Shown here one piece after another: positions 1 through 8,605 of a DNA stretch of 64,000 nucleotides; within the stretch, counting starts at the first letter, position 1; each line of letters begins with the position of its first letter. The DNA lies in NCBI RefSeq assembly GCF_019312595.1, contig NZ_JAHWDQ010000003.1, positions 124,001 to 188,000 on the forward strand. Reading direction: 5' to 3'. The notes beneath the pieces were generated by a model. It did no database searches. It was not told the origin of the DNA and saw only the letters and a program-made list of their open reading frames with translations. Origin of the DNA: Zhongshania aquimaris (GTDB taxonomy: Bacteria; Pseudomonadota; Gammaproteobacteria; Pseudomonadales; Spongiibacteraceae). Made by a program: the position numbers and the translations under genes.

Positions 1-987
1 CCATGCACCTGATAGCAGAATGACAAAGCCCGTTACCGAACACACCAAAATAGTATCGATGAAGGTGCCGAGCATCGCGATCATACCCTGGCGCACCGGA
101 CTATTTGTTTTTGCCGCGGCGTGAGCAATCGGCGCACTGCCTAAGCCAGCCTCATTAGAAAAAATACCCCGCGCAACACCAAAGCGGATTGCGGCGGCCA
201 CGCCTGCGCCGGCAAAGCCACCCACGGCCGCCGTACCATTGAATGCCGAATCAAGCACGAGACTAATTACCGCCGGTAAGGCGCTCAAATTCATCAATAG
301 AATAGCAATGCCCAGCAAGAGATACGTTACTGCCATAAAGGGCACTAAAAATCCGGCGACATTAGCCACCCTCTTCACTCCACCTAAGATGACCGACGCG
401 ACACCGACAAACATCACTAGGGCACTCAACCAAACCGGCACGCCAAATGCGCCTTGCATGGCATCAGCAACCGAGTTGGCTTGCACCGTATTACCGATTC
501 CGAAACCCGCCATCGCACCAAACAGGGCAAAACATGCACCCAACCAGCGCCACTTAGGACTAAGTCCATTTTTGATGTAATACATAGGACCGCCGCTAAA
601 GTTGCCCTCGGCGTCTTGTTCGCGATAATGAACTGCGCATACCGCTTCTGCGTATTTGGTGGCCATACCGACCAGCGCGGTGCACCACATCCAGAACAGT
701 GCACCCGGCCCACCCAGTGCAATTGCCGTAGCGACACCGGCAATGTTACCGGTGCCAATGGTGGCGCTGAGCGAGGTCATTAGCGCTTGAAATGGACTAA
801 TCTCGCCTTCATCGTTACCGGATTTGCGGCCTTTCATCATCAGCCGAAACGCAGTGCCAATATTGAGCAAAGGCATAAGTCTTAGCCCGAGCATTAGATA
901 GGCTCCGGTCCCGAGTATGAGCACCAGCATCAACGGGCCCCAAACAATACCGTTTATGGTATTCACAAACGTGGATACATATTCCAT
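1..987 (-). CDS. AGCS family sodium:alanine/amino-acid symporter, 3' end cut by window edge
   Basis: The reading frame opens with ATG at 987 and stays open to base 1, giving 329 residues of a protein that is usually about 450-500 residues long, so the C-terminus is missing. Hydrophobic segments alternate throughout. The AGCS signature is clear around residues 78-101: GTGNIAGVATAI followed by GGPGALFWMW, which contributes to Na+ and substrate binding. Later segments (GGVKRVANVAGFLVPFMAV, FSNEAGLGSAPIAHAAA) are also typical. The protein should sit in the inner membrane and take up alanine, glycine or a related amino acid with Na+. The exact substrate cannot be read from sequence. It is followed downstream on the same strand by unseen sequence, and upstream by a PLP enzyme of amino-acid metabolism. 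Confidence 0.93.
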   Translation of the reverse strand, partial: MEYVSTFVNTINGIVWGPLMLVLILGTGAYLMLGLRLMPLLNIGTAFRLMMKGRKSGNDEGEISPFQALMTSLSATIGTGNIAGVATAIALGGPGALFWMWCTALVGMATKYAEAVCAVHYREQDAEGNFSGGPMYYIKNGLSPKWRWLGACFALFGAMAGFGIGNTVQANSVADAMQGAFGVPVWLSALVMFVGVASVILGGVKRVANVAGFLVPFMAVTYLLLGIAILLMNLSALPAVISLVLDSAFNGTAAVGGFAGAGVAAAIRFGVARGIFSNEAGLGSAPIAHAAAKTNSPVRQGMIAMLGTFIDTILVCSVTGFVILLSGAW

Positions 988-1141
988 GCAAAGCCCCTTT
1001 CCATGCTTTTTATATAGATATTGCGCGATTTAAGCAGCTGACTAGGCCTGCTGTTTTATATTCCAGCCTTTATTAGCAATGCAGTCCAAACTAGGGCAAT
1101 TGATCTAAAGTCAGCGAACATCACCACGATCACCCAAGGCC

Positions 1142-2176
1142 TTAAAATTCAAATTGTTCGCGCTGCGGAAACATGCCAAATACCCCGCCGGTATGGATGA
1201 ATACGATATCGCCGGAATCGCCAAATCGGCCCTTTTTTAATTGATCGAGCATGCCGTAGAAAGCTTTAGCGGTGTACACCGGGTCTAAAATGATACCTTC
1301 ACTGCTGGCAACCTCAGCGATGCAGTCAAAAATGTGTTTTCCTGCCAGGGCATAGCCAGCGCCGACGTAACCATCAATTACCTTCACTGAAAGTGATTCA
1401 AGGTCTGTGCCAGTTTGATAGCGCTGTATCCAATCTTTGAGGTCGCGGTTCACTTTTTTAATGAACCAAGCCTCATCGTCACACACATTCACCCCCCAGA
1501 CCTGAGCATTAACACCGTAACGATGAACACCGGCAGTCAAGCCGGCTTGTGTCCCACCGGAGCCCGTCGCACAGATAATGTGCTTGGGAGATATATTGTG
1601 GTGAATAAAGTCTTGTTTGAGTTCCGCACACGCCTCGACGTATCCCCACACGCCGATTGCGTCAGAAGCACCGGTTGGGATGATAAAGGCTTTTTTATTT
1701 TGATCGCGGTAGCTTGTTTGAATGCCGGCCAGAATATCATCGAGCTCGCGTTGATACTGCGCGGCCTGGAAATAGCTGATATGAGCACCAGCCAGGCGAT
1801 CGAGTAAGAGATTGCCGTCGGGAATATCTACTTCAGCGCCACGCAAGACGAGATGGCATTGCAATCCAAGCTGGGCACACAATAAGGCCGTTGCGCGGCA
1901 GTGGTTTGACTGCAAGCCACCACAGGTGATGATGGTATCGCAGCCCTCCGCCAAGGCCTGAGCCAAATTAAACTCTAATTTACGCACTTTATTACCCGAC
2001 AATACACTGCCGGTTAAATCGTCCCGTTTAATCCATATTCTCGGCCCGCCAAGTTGTTGACTCAAACGGTCCAAAGGCTGCAAAGGCGTAGGAAGTTGAG
2101 CTAGCTTGAGTCGGGGCGGAATGTGTCCAACGATAGTTTGTGCAGAAACATGTGGCTTTTTAACATTATTAGACAT
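1142..2176 (-). CDS. PLP-dependent D-cysteine desulfhydrase / ACC deaminase family enzyme
   Basis: This 344-residue protein belongs to the tryptophan-synthase-beta (fold type II) PLP family. Residues 60-68 read SGNKVRKLE, with K63 the expected PLP Schiff-base lysine. Residues 86-92 (CGGLQSNH) form the substrate loop, and TGSGGT (about 204-209) is the PLP-phosphate loop. Known family members either split D-cysteine to pyruvate, H2S and ammonia (DcyD) or deaminate 1-aminocyclopropane-1-carboxylate. D-cysteine desulfhydrase is the commoner activity in gammaproteobacteria, and I prefer it, but the two cannot be separated safely by eye. The protein is soluble and cytoplasmic with no signal peptide. 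The adjacent amino-acid symporter (start at 987) is on the same strand, which fits amino-acid catabolism. Confidence 0.88.
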   Translation of the reverse strand: MSNNVKKPHVSAQTIVGHIPPRLKLAQLPTPLQPLDRLSQQLGGPRIWIKRDDLTGSVLSGNKVRKLEFNLAQALAEGCDTIITCGGLQSNHCRATALLCAQLGLQCHLVLRGAEVDIPDGNLLLDRLAGAHISYFQAAQYQRELDDILAGIQTSYRDQNKKAFIIPTGASDAIGVWGYVEACAELKQDFIHHNISPKHIICATGSGGTQAGLTAGVHRYGVNAQVWGVNVCDDEAWFIKKVNRDLKDWIQRYQTGTDLESLSVKVIDGYVGAGYALAGKHIFDCIAEVASSEGIILDPVYTAKAFYGMLDQLKKGRFGDSGDIVFIHTGGVFGMFPQREQFEF

Positions 2177-2231
2177 GTGTCACTCGCCAAAGATATGCGC
2201 TCCGCTATGCGGCGAAGCGCGCAACCCCTGT

Positions 2232-2567
2232 TTAGATTGCTTTTAACGTCCCTTTTGGCAATACAGCGTGGATTGACGAACGCTGAAACTTTAATTCCAC
2301 ATTATCCGTCACGCCAACAACCACATAGGCATCATCAAGCTTATTTACTTTGCCTAAAATTCCGCTGGTTGTCACAACCTCATCACCCTTGGCTAGGGCC
2401 GCGACCATGGCCGCATGCTCTTTTTGGCGCTTGCGCTGGGGACGAATAGCGATGAAATAAAACAGGGCAAACATCAATACCAGAAAACCAATCTGGAACA
2501 TTTCGCCACCCGGAGGTGCGCCCGCGCCGGCGGTTTGGGCCTGCGCTTCTGAAATGAAAAAGCTCAT
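2232..2567 (-). CDS. yajC: Sec translocon accessory protein YajC
   Basis: A 111-residue protein with one membrane segment (about residues 23-40, FQIGFLVLMFALFYFIA) followed by the basic RPQRKRQKE motif and a small beta-rich domain starting near GDEVVTTSGILGKV; this is the YajC pattern and length. YajC associates with SecDF and SecYEG in the inner membrane and is not essential for export. In most gammaproteobacteria the gene sits between tgt and secD. Here its neighbours are exonuclease III upstream and a PLP enzyme downstream, and secD/secF are not seen. It may therefore be a relocated or second yajC copy. The short N-terminal stretch contains AQAQTAGAGAPPGG, a common low-complexity lead-in for this family. 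Confidence 0.9.
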   Translation of the reverse strand: MSFFISEAQAQTAGAGAPPGGEMFQIGFLVLMFALFYFIAIRPQRKRQKEHAAMVAALAKGDEVVTTSGILGKVNKLDDAYVVVGVTDNVELKFQRSSIHAVLPKGTLKAI

Positions 2568-2659
2568 TACATATCCTTAGATAACATTCAAATAAATGAC
2601 CCTGCGCTACAGCAGCCGCAGACTTAAAATCAGCCTGCAATAGTACACAAGGGCCAATC

Positions 2660-3430
2660 TCAAAGCGAGTAATCATAATCCATGGTAAAGGGTGCGTGGT
2701 CGGAGAAACGCTCGTCGTTATATACTTCCGCACTGCGTATCGTGGGCACCAAGCCGGGGGTGATTACATGGTAATCCAAACGCCACCCCACATTGTTGGC
2801 ATACGCCTGCCCGCGGTTCGACCACCAAGTGTAAACAGCCTCTTGGTTGATCTCGCGGAATGCGTCTACAAAGCCACCCTCCTCATACACCTTATCTAAC
2901 CATGCGCGCTCATGGGGAAGGAAGCCGGAGTTTTTCATATTACCTTTCCAGTTTTTGATATCTATCTCCTTGTGACAGATATTCCAATCAGCGCAAATGA
3001 CCAGTTCACGCCCTGTCGCTTTCAGCTCAAGGAAATGCGGGTAAATTTTATCTAGGAAAGCATCTTTTTTTGCCTGCGCCTCATCACCACTCGAGCCTGA
3101 GGGCAAGTACATCGATATCACGCTGATGTGGTCGTAATCAGCCCTTATATAGCGACCCTCGCTATCTGCGGGGTCCCATCCTAAAGAAGTCGTGAAACTA
3201 TTAGGCGGTTTCTTACAGTACATCGCCGTGCCGCTATAGCCTTTCTTGATCGCATCGCTATACATCGTGGTATAGCCCTCAGGATGATATAGGGACTCTT
3301 CTAGTTGATCTCGCTGCGCCTTGGTTTCCTGAATACAAACCACATCGGCATCTTGCTTCGCCAGCCACTCAAAAAAGCCTTTACGCCCCGCCGAGCGAAT
3401 CCCGTTGGTATTGGCAGTAATTATGCGCAT
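2660..3430 (-). CDS. xthA: Exodeoxyribonuclease III (AP endonuclease, ExoIII family)
   Basis: A 256-residue enzyme of the endonuclease/exonuclease/phosphatase fold that repairs abasic sites in DNA and degrades one strand 3' to 5'. The family landmarks are in order: ITANTNGIRSA at the N-terminus (N7 and N9 region), the metal-binding glutamate in CIQETKAQ (E35), GYSGTAMYCK, DWNICHKEIDIKNWKGN, the DNA-contacting WWSNRGQAYANNVGWRLDYH, and the C-terminal catalytic pair SDHAP (D244, H245). Length is normal. It is transcribed away from the NTF2-like/acyl-CoA synthetase pair, so the 311-bp spacer upstream is a divergent promoter region. Confidence 0.93.
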   Translation of the reverse strand: MRIITANTNGIRSAGRKGFFEWLAKQDADVVCIQETKAQRDQLEESLYHPEGYTTMYSDAIKKGYSGTAMYCKKPPNSFTTSLGWDPADSEGRYIRADYDHISVISMYLPSGSSGDEAQAKKDAFLDKIYPHFLELKATGRELVICADWNICHKEIDIKNWKGNMKNSGFLPHERAWLDKVYEEGGFVDAFREINQEAVYTWWSNRGQAYANNVGWRLDYHVITPGLVPTIRSAEVYNDERFSDHAPFTMDYDYSL

Positions 3431-3741
3431 CCAAAATACTCCGAATTGTAAAATCGCGCACAGCTTAGCAAAAATCGATATCGATAGTGGAAATCACCTC
3501 CTCGATCTCATTACTTTCTGGCAGATATCGTCGTCAATATACAGTTCAAGGTTCAATAATTTGTGCCGCATTGTCATTCATTTCGCTTCACCCATTCAGA
3601 TCATGTATCAAATCTCTTGTTCGCTCTAAACTTGCCCATCAAATTGACATGTGTCAGGTGACTGTAAGATTTTGCCCGCATTTTCGCCAACCTTAAGCAG
3701 AAGAACTCGCGCACACAGAACATAACAAAGGACGATTCCAC
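3431..3741. promoter_or_regulatory. Divergent intergenic region with candidate plus-strand promoter and overlapping palindromes
   Basis: This 311-bp spacer separates xthA (minus) from the NTF2-like gene (plus). TTGACA at 3644-3649 is followed by TAAGAT at 3665-3670; the 15-bp spacer is short for a sigma-70 promoter. The -35 box is embedded in the palindrome TGACATGTGTCA (3645-3656), which overlaps a second inverted repeat, GTCAGGTGAC (3653-3662). That is where a dimeric repressor could sit. The gene downstream has a good ribosome site (AAAGGA about 9 bases before ATG 3742). No coding potential is evident in the rest of the spacer. The regulator is unknown. Confidence 0.4.
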
Positions 3742-4221
3742 ATGAGCCAAAACTCTCTTGAGACCCTATTCGCCATAGAAGCGATAAAAAAGTTGAAGTA
3801 CATCTACTTGCGCGCCGTAGACACCCACGACTGGGCGCTGCTGGAAAGTACGCTTACCGAAGACTGCAGCGCACGCTACGATGGTGGTAAATACAGTTTT
3901 GACGACCGCGAGCAACTCGTTAGCGGCCTAAAAGGTCATATGGACTCGCCCCAGGTTCTGACAATGCATAACTGCCATCATCCAGAAATAGACATTATTG
4001 ATGGCAGCACCGCCAGCGGGAAATGGTATCTACAGGATTTGGTTTTTAATAAAGAGCAGAACTGGATGCTGTTTGGCACCGCCATCTACACCGATCAGTA
4101 CCGCTTTAGCGAGGGCGAGTGGCGCATTTGTCACACCGAATACGACCGCATTTTGGAAACCATCAACGCGCCCATCCCCTCGACATTAAGCTTCACCCAT
4201 AATATGTTTGAAAAAAAATAA
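3742..4221 (+). CDS. NTF2-like / SnoaL-like protein
   Basis: A 159-residue protein with the cone-shaped NTF2-like fold pattern: an N-terminal helix (LFAIEAIKKLKYIYLRAVD), the motif HDWALLESTLTEDCSARYDGG and a series of beta strands ending in YRFSEGEWRICHTEYDRI. Proteins of this type include ketosteroid isomerase-like and dehydratase-like enzymes, and many have no known activity. The gene lies 16 bp upstream of the ATG of an acyl-CoA synthetase on the same strand, so the two probably form an operon and the protein may act on an acyl or steroid-like substrate; that is inference. A second NTF2-like protein occurs at 20138-20581 and shares only the fold, not obvious sequence. Confidence 0.75.
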   Translation: MSQNSLETLFAIEAIKKLKYIYLRAVDTHDWALLESTLTEDCSARYDGGKYSFDDREQLVSGLKGHMDSPQVLTMHNCHHPEIDIIDGSTASGKWYLQDLVFNKEQNWMLFGTAIYTDQYRFSEGEWRICHTEYDRILETINAPIPSTLSFTHNMFEKK

Positions 4222-4237
4222 GGCCAGCAATTTTACT

Positions 4238-5926
4238 ATGAGCAATATATCTTCGCGGCTAGACGCATGCACAGCGCAACTCTGCCAAACCGGTGCGCCG
4301 TTTGAAATTTTGCAGGACGGCGACAACGCGTTTCGGCGTTATAAAAATGCGCCATCAAATATGCGCGAATTAGTAGACGTTGGCCGCAATCACGGTGATC
4401 AAGAGTTCTTGGTTTACCAACAGGAGCGCACGAGCTTCAAGCAGTTCTTCGAGAAAGTAGACGCCCTCGGCCACCACCTGCTAAATAATGAATCTTTACT
4501 CAAAGGCGACCGTATCGCCATCGCGATGCGAAATTACCCAGAATGGATGATTGCCTACACCGCCATTATTTCCATTGGCGCGATCGTTGTGCCCTTAAAT
4601 TCATGGGGCAGCTCTGACGAACTGTGTTACGGCCTAGAAGACTCTGGGGCAAAGTACGTCATCTGTGACCTTCCACGCTTGCAGCTAGTTAAACCGCTAC
4701 TAGCCAGCATGGATTGCAAAGCGATTGTTGCTAGAGAAAAGTCACGCGATGAACAAGGTGTACAGTATTTAGAGGATATCCTTGCTAAAAATAGCGGCCA
4801 CCCGCTACCAATGGTGGCTATTAACCCTGACGACATTGCACAAATCATGTACACCTCGGGCACCACCGGCCGTCCAAAGGGCGCCGTATCCAGTCACCAA
4901 AACATCTGCCAAGCGATGTATAGCTTTGAGTTTCATGCCACGTGCTCCGCTATGGCAAACCCCAGCGCAATCGAAAAAATGTTTGCTGGCGGCTTTGCGC
5001 CATGCACTTTGCTTAGTGTTCCGCTGTTTCATGTATCAGGTTGTTACGCAGCATTTTTGCTCAATCTGCGCGGTGGCAGAAAAACGGTCATGATGTATAA
5101 GTGGTCTCCAGCGGAGGCACTTAAATTAATCAGCGCGGAACGAGTCACTATATTTAGCGCGGCACCATCAATGGTGCTCGATCTGCTTCGTCATCCAGAC
5201 TTTGCAAATAGCGACACCAGCAGCCTGTTTTCACTCGGTGGCGGCGGCTCTGCCTGCCCTCCTTCGTTCAAGGACACGATCGAAACAACGCTTGATAATG
5301 CCTATGTCGGCACCGGCTACGGCATGACGGAAAGTAACGCTATTTGTGCAAGCTGTACCGGCGAGGCCTATTTTTACAAGTCATCCAGCGCCGGCACCTT
5401 ATCGCCGTTAGTGGAGTGGCAGACCCGCGATGAAAATGGACAAGTGCTCGCTAAAAATGAAACCGGTGAGATTTGGTTAAAATCTATCTGTAATATTCAA
5501 CACTACTGGAATAAACCCGATGCCGACAAAGCCACCTTTGATGGTAAATGGATGGCCACGGGTGACATCGGTTACCTGGACGAAGAAAATTTTGTCTACC
5601 TTGTTGATCGCGCCAAGGATCTTATTATTCGCGGTGGCGAAAATATCTATCCGGCTGAGATTGAAGCCTGCCTAAGTTTACATCCGAGCATTGCCGAGGC
5701 TGTGATTATTGCCGTACCCGATGAGCGCCTGGGGGAAACCCCCGGTGCAGTAATTCGTGTCCGTGCGAATAGCGAAATTAACGTCACTGAAATCAACGCG
5801 TATCTCAGCGACAAGCTTGCCGCGTACAAAATACCCAGCCAGGTATGGATTCGAACCGATGAAATGCCGCGTAATGCAGCGGGTAAAGTACTGAAATCAG
5901 AACTGAAACGGCAGTATATTCGCTAA
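4238..5926 (+). CDS. Acyl-CoA synthetase (AMP-dependent synthetase/ligase family)
   Basis: A 562-residue member of the ANL superfamily that activates a carboxylic acid to its acyl-CoA through an acyl-AMP. The P-loop-like motif YTSGTTGRPKGAVSSH lies at about residues 205-220, GTGYGMTES in the adenylate-binding region, ATGDIGYLDEENFVYLVDR in the hinge region, then IIRGGENIYPAEIE, and the catalytic lysine in NAAGKVLK near the C-terminus (about residue 550). All key residues are present. Substrate class is not obvious; length and motifs suit medium/long-chain fatty acids or a ring-cleavage product. I place the start at ATG 4238. A longer frame begins with TTG at 4208, overlapping the preceding gene by 14 bases, but has no ribosome site. 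The adjacent NTF2-like gene is probably co-transcribed. Confidence 0.9.
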   Translation: MSNISSRLDACTAQLCQTGAPFEILQDGDNAFRRYKNAPSNMRELVDVGRNHGDQEFLVYQQERTSFKQFFEKVDALGHHLLNNESLLKGDRIAIAMRNYPEWMIAYTAIISIGAIVVPLNSWGSSDELCYGLEDSGAKYVICDLPRLQLVKPLLASMDCKAIVAREKSRDEQGVQYLEDILAKNSGHPLPMVAINPDDIAQIMYTSGTTGRPKGAVSSHQNICQAMYSFEFHATCSAMANPSAIEKMFAGGFAPCTLLSVPLFHVSGCYAAFLLNLRGGRKTVMMYKWSPAEALKLISAERVTIFSAAPSMVLDLLRHPDFANSDTSSLFSLGGGGSACPPSFKDTIETTLDNAYVGTGYGMTESNAICASCTGEAYFYKSSSAGTLSPLVEWQTRDENGQVLAKNETGEIWLKSICNIQHYWNKPDADKATFDGKWMATGDIGYLDEENFVYLVDRAKDLIIRGGENIYPAEIEACLSLHPSIAEAVIIAVPDERLGETPGAVIRVRANSEINVTEINAYLSDKLAAYKIPSQVWIRTDEMPRNAAGKVLKSELKRQYIR

Positions 5927-5959
5927 AAATCAAGGAGCGCTAAATACCTCACTCCTTCT

Positions 5960-5981
5960 GCCGGCCCCTTGGGCCGGCATT
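5960..5981 (+). terminator. Hairpin after the acyl-CoA synthetase gene
   Basis: GCCGGCCC and GGGCCGGC form a perfect 8-bp GC-only stem with the loop CTT, 33 bases after the stop codon. It is followed only by ATTT, so intrinsic termination may be inefficient, but the position suits the end of the two-gene operon. Confidence 0.6.
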
Positions 5982-6020
5982 TACCCGGAGCATTCGAGCA
6001 CGTAGAATCAAACCGAATTA

Positions 6021-6455
6021 ATGGGTGAGAAAACTATGATGCAAGTATTCTCAAAAAAACGCGCTCAGAAAATTCTTGATGACGGTGCTGCCGAGGTTTC
6101 CGATTCCAAAATTGATCTCGCCTTAAGTAATCGCCAGCGCATAATCAATAAAGTGCTTCACAACGCATCACTTACGCCTTATTTAAGCCACGTGAAAACC
6201 CTGTTTAATTTGCTTCAAGATTATGTAAAAGGCAGCTACCGAGAGATTCCGTGGTGGTCGATTGGCTCGGTAGTAACGGCATTACTGTATATTTTAATGC
6301 CCCTCGACGCCGTGCCAGATATCATCCCCATTGCTGGATTTTTAGATGACGCCGTCGTTCTCAAGCTATGCTTGGATATGGTCAGGAAAGATTTAGATAA
6401 GTATAAAATGAACAAAGTGGCATCTGCTCACGATGAGTCAGATGCCACTAGCTAG
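6021..6455 (+). CDS. DUF1232 (YkvA family) protein
   Basis: A protein of up to 144 residues with the DUF1232 core near the middle: WWSIGSVVTALLYILMPLDA then VPDIIPIAGFLDDAVVL, which includes the conserved P-x-D-x-(I/V)PD...G-x-x-DD pattern of the family and one or two membrane-leaning helices. The N-terminal third is polar and basic. Function of the family is unknown; it is thought to be membrane-associated. ATG 6036 has the better ribosome site (GGTGAG about 8 bases upstream), so the true protein may begin five residues later at MMQVFSKK. The gene is monocistronic and convergent with bcp. Confidence 0.8.
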   Translation: MGEKTMMQVFSKKRAQKILDDGAAEVSDSKIDLALSNRQRIINKVLHNASLTPYLSHVKTLFNLLQDYVKGSYREIPWWSIGSVVTALLYILMPLDAVPDIIPIAGFLDDAVVLKLCLDMVRKDLDKYKMNKVASAHDESDATS

Positions 6456-6474
6456 ATGTTAGCTCAACAACCAT

Positions 6475-6972
6475 TTAGTCCGCCAAGCCCAGTTCACCGA
6501 TAAGTTTTAATACATCATCATGATGGGTCTTAGTATTCACTTTGGCCATGATGTGTTTGAGCTTGCCGTCTTTACCAATGATAAAGGTACTACGCAGAAT
6601 ACCGTCGAACTCCTTGCCCATAAATTTTTTCGGGCCCCAAGCGCCGTATTTATCGGCGATACTGTGGTCTTCATCGGAGAGCAGGGTAAAGTTTAAAGCC
6701 CCCTCTTCCTTTTTTGGATTTTCTTCAAACTTTTTCAGTTTAGCTACAGAATCCGGACTGACGCCCAAGACGACGGTATCCGCCTTATCGAAGGCCTTTT
6801 TACTGTCACGAATCCCACACGCCTGTACAGTGCAACCAGGTGTTTTCGCTCTTGGATAAAAATATAGAACAACATTTTTGCTGCCCTTAAAATCTTTTAG
6901 GCTAACCGTCTTGCCGTCTTGATCCTTTAATGAAAAAGCTGGCGCATTATTTCCGATTTTAGGTAGTGCCAC
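6475..6972 (-). CDS. bcp: Thioredoxin-dependent thiol peroxidase (Bcp/PrxQ)
   Basis: A 165-residue peroxiredoxin that reduces hydrogen peroxide and organic peroxides using thioredoxin. The active-site region is YFYPRAKTPGCTVQAC: C47 is the peroxidatic cysteine in the TPGCT motif and C52, five residues on, is the resolving cysteine, as in atypical two-cysteine PrxQ/Bcp enzymes. Later motifs (VLGVSPDSVAKLKKFEEN, LLSDEDHSIADKYGAWG, RSTFIIGKDGKL) match the family. Cytoplasmic. It is separated by only 17 bases from the preceding rmuC, so the two may be co-transcribed. Confidence 0.93.
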   Translation of the reverse strand: MALPKIGNNAPAFSLKDQDGKTVSLKDFKGSKNVVLYFYPRAKTPGCTVQACGIRDSKKAFDKADTVVLGVSPDSVAKLKKFEENPKKEEGALNFTLLSDEDHSIADKYGAWGPKKFMGKEFDGILRSTFIIGKDGKLKHIMAKVNTKTHHDDVLKLIGELGLAD

Positions 6973-6989
6973 AAAAATACTCCTTTTAA

Positions 6990-8453
6990 CTATGAGTTAT
7001 CGTCACGTTGATCGAAATCAACACCGTCAATCTCGGCTCTATCGATTAGTGAAGACGGTAAACTTTTCTTGACCTTCGCCCCCAATGCTTCAAGTCGGCT
7101 CACCCGCGATACCAGGTTACCCTTGCCTAGCGTCATTCTATTGAGGGTCTTTTCATAGGCATCGCGACCACGGTCCAGGTGCTTGCCCACATCCTCTAAT
7201 GACTGCACAACAAGGGCAAACTGATCGTGCAAAGCGCCCGCTTGGCGTGCAATTTCCTCGGCGTTTTGATTTTGTCTTTCATAACGCCAGATACTCTGCA
7301 CCGTCCGCAGGGTAGCAAGTAAGGTGGTCGGACCGACCACAATAATGTTTTTCTCATACGCATTGCGGAACAATTCTGGATCATGCTCAAACGCCGCCAT
7401 AAACGCAGCTTCGACCGGAATAAAAATAAAAACAAAATCTAGCGTGCGAAGGCCTTCGATATGTTCGTAACCCTTGATGCTTAAACCGTTGATATGCGCT
7501 TTAACGGATTGCGCGTGTTCTCGCAAAAAAGCCTGGCGCTCAGCCTCGTCATCGCTGCTGCAATATCGCTCGTAGGCGATCAACGACACCTTGGCATCGA
7601 TGACGATGTCTTTGTCATCGGGCAAGCGAACGATTACATCAGGCTGCCGGCGACGGCCGCTGTCGTCAGTAAAGCTGACCTGTGTTTCGTATTCATGGCC
7701 TTTGCGTAGCCCTGACTCTTCGAGCACACGCTCTAAGATCACCTCACCCCAGTTTCCCTGCGCCTTATTGTCGCCCTTCAACGCGCGGGTTAAATTTTGC
7801 GCCTCTTTACTAATGCTACTGTTCATTTCCTGCAAGTTTTTGAGCTGTTCCTTCAACTCTCCCCGCTCGCGATTCTCGTTGTCGTAAATATGATCAACTC
7901 GGCCGCGAAACTCTTTTAGCTGATCTCTAAATGGCTTTAACTGTAATTCCAGGGCGTCGCGACTGTGCACTTGAAAACGCTGACTCTTTTCATCAAAAAT
8001 GCGGTTGGCGAGCTGCTCAAATTGTTCAGTTAATTGCTTTTTGGCATCGCTTAGCAAGGCGATCTGCTCTGCGGTTGATGTTTGTAAGTGGGTATATGCA
8101 CTTTCCTGTCTCGCCAGGGCGTCATTTAGCGCCCTGTTTTTTTGCTCCGAGCTCGCTAGTGAGGCTTGGATTTCTGAGAGCGTTTGGTTTTGCATAAGCA
8201 AACGCTCCTTAACGACGGCAAGTTCCTGCGCGTGCTCAACGACCAGCCCTTTGGCGCCGTCTCGCTGCGATATTGCATCGGCAAGCTTTGCAGCTTGTTC
8301 ATCAAACGCAAACTGCTGCGCCCCCATCTTTTCTTCCAGCATACAAATCTGGATCGCATTGCTACGCCGCGACAGCACCGTTGCGATCACTGCGCCGAGA
8401 CACAAACCGACAAAGGCAACACCAGCGACCAATACTAAAAGCGGAGTATCCAT
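6990..8453 (-). CDS. rmuC: DNA recombination protein RmuC
   Basis: A 487-residue protein with one N-terminal membrane segment (residues about 4-28, LLVLVAGVAFVGLCLGAVIA), a long coiled coil to about residue 200, and a C-terminal RmuC domain. GNWGEVILERVLEESGL and QPDVIVRLPDDKDIVIDAK are hallmark segments; the latter resembles a PD-(D/E)xK nuclease core. RmuC limits inversions at short inverted repeats in E. coli and is thought to act as a membrane-tethered nuclease; biochemical proof is limited. Length is typical. Bcp follows 17 bases downstream. Confidence 0.93.
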   Translation of the reverse strand: MDTPLLVLVAGVAFVGLCLGAVIATVLSRRSNAIQICMLEEKMGAQQFAFDEQAAKLADAISQRDGAKGLVVEHAQELAVVKERLLMQNQTLSEIQASLASSEQKNRALNDALARQESAYTHLQTSTAEQIALLSDAKKQLTEQFEQLANRIFDEKSQRFQVHSRDALELQLKPFRDQLKEFRGRVDHIYDNENRERGELKEQLKNLQEMNSSISKEAQNLTRALKGDNKAQGNWGEVILERVLEESGLRKGHEYETQVSFTDDSGRRRQPDVIVRLPDDKDIVIDAKVSLIAYERYCSSDDEAERQAFLREHAQSVKAHINGLSIKGYEHIEGLRTLDFVFIFIPVEAAFMAAFEHDPELFRNAYEKNIIVVGPTTLLATLRTVQSIWRYERQNQNAEEIARQAGALHDQFALVVQSLEDVGKHLDRGRDAYEKTLNRMTLGKGNLVSRVSRLEALGAKVKKSLPSSLIDRAEIDGVDFDQRDDNS

Positions 8454-8570
8454 GAAAAATGATTAAGCCTTATCGTAAGATGTGAAATATAGGCAAAGCG
8501 GCAAATTTGTCCGCTATCGACAGCACAGTATACCGAAGTCTGACATCAAATTGAGATAGTAGAGAACACA

Positions 8571-8597
8571 CCTTCAGCCCGCAAAGGGGCTGAAGGC
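8571..8597 (-). terminator. Hairpin downstream of the PhzF-like gene
   Basis: CCTTCAGCCC pairs with GGGCTGAAGG around a short loop, starting nine bases past the stop codon of the PhzF-like gene. In the minus direction it is followed by TGTGTTCTCT, which is T-rich but not a clean U tract. It lies in the 152-bp gap before rmuC. Confidence 0.5.
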
Positions 8598-8605
8598 ATA
8601 CAAGC

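Noticed and set aside
3405-3696. Small frames between xthA and the NTF2-like gene
   Set aside because: No ribosome sites and no recognisable features; the region behaves as a promoter spacer.
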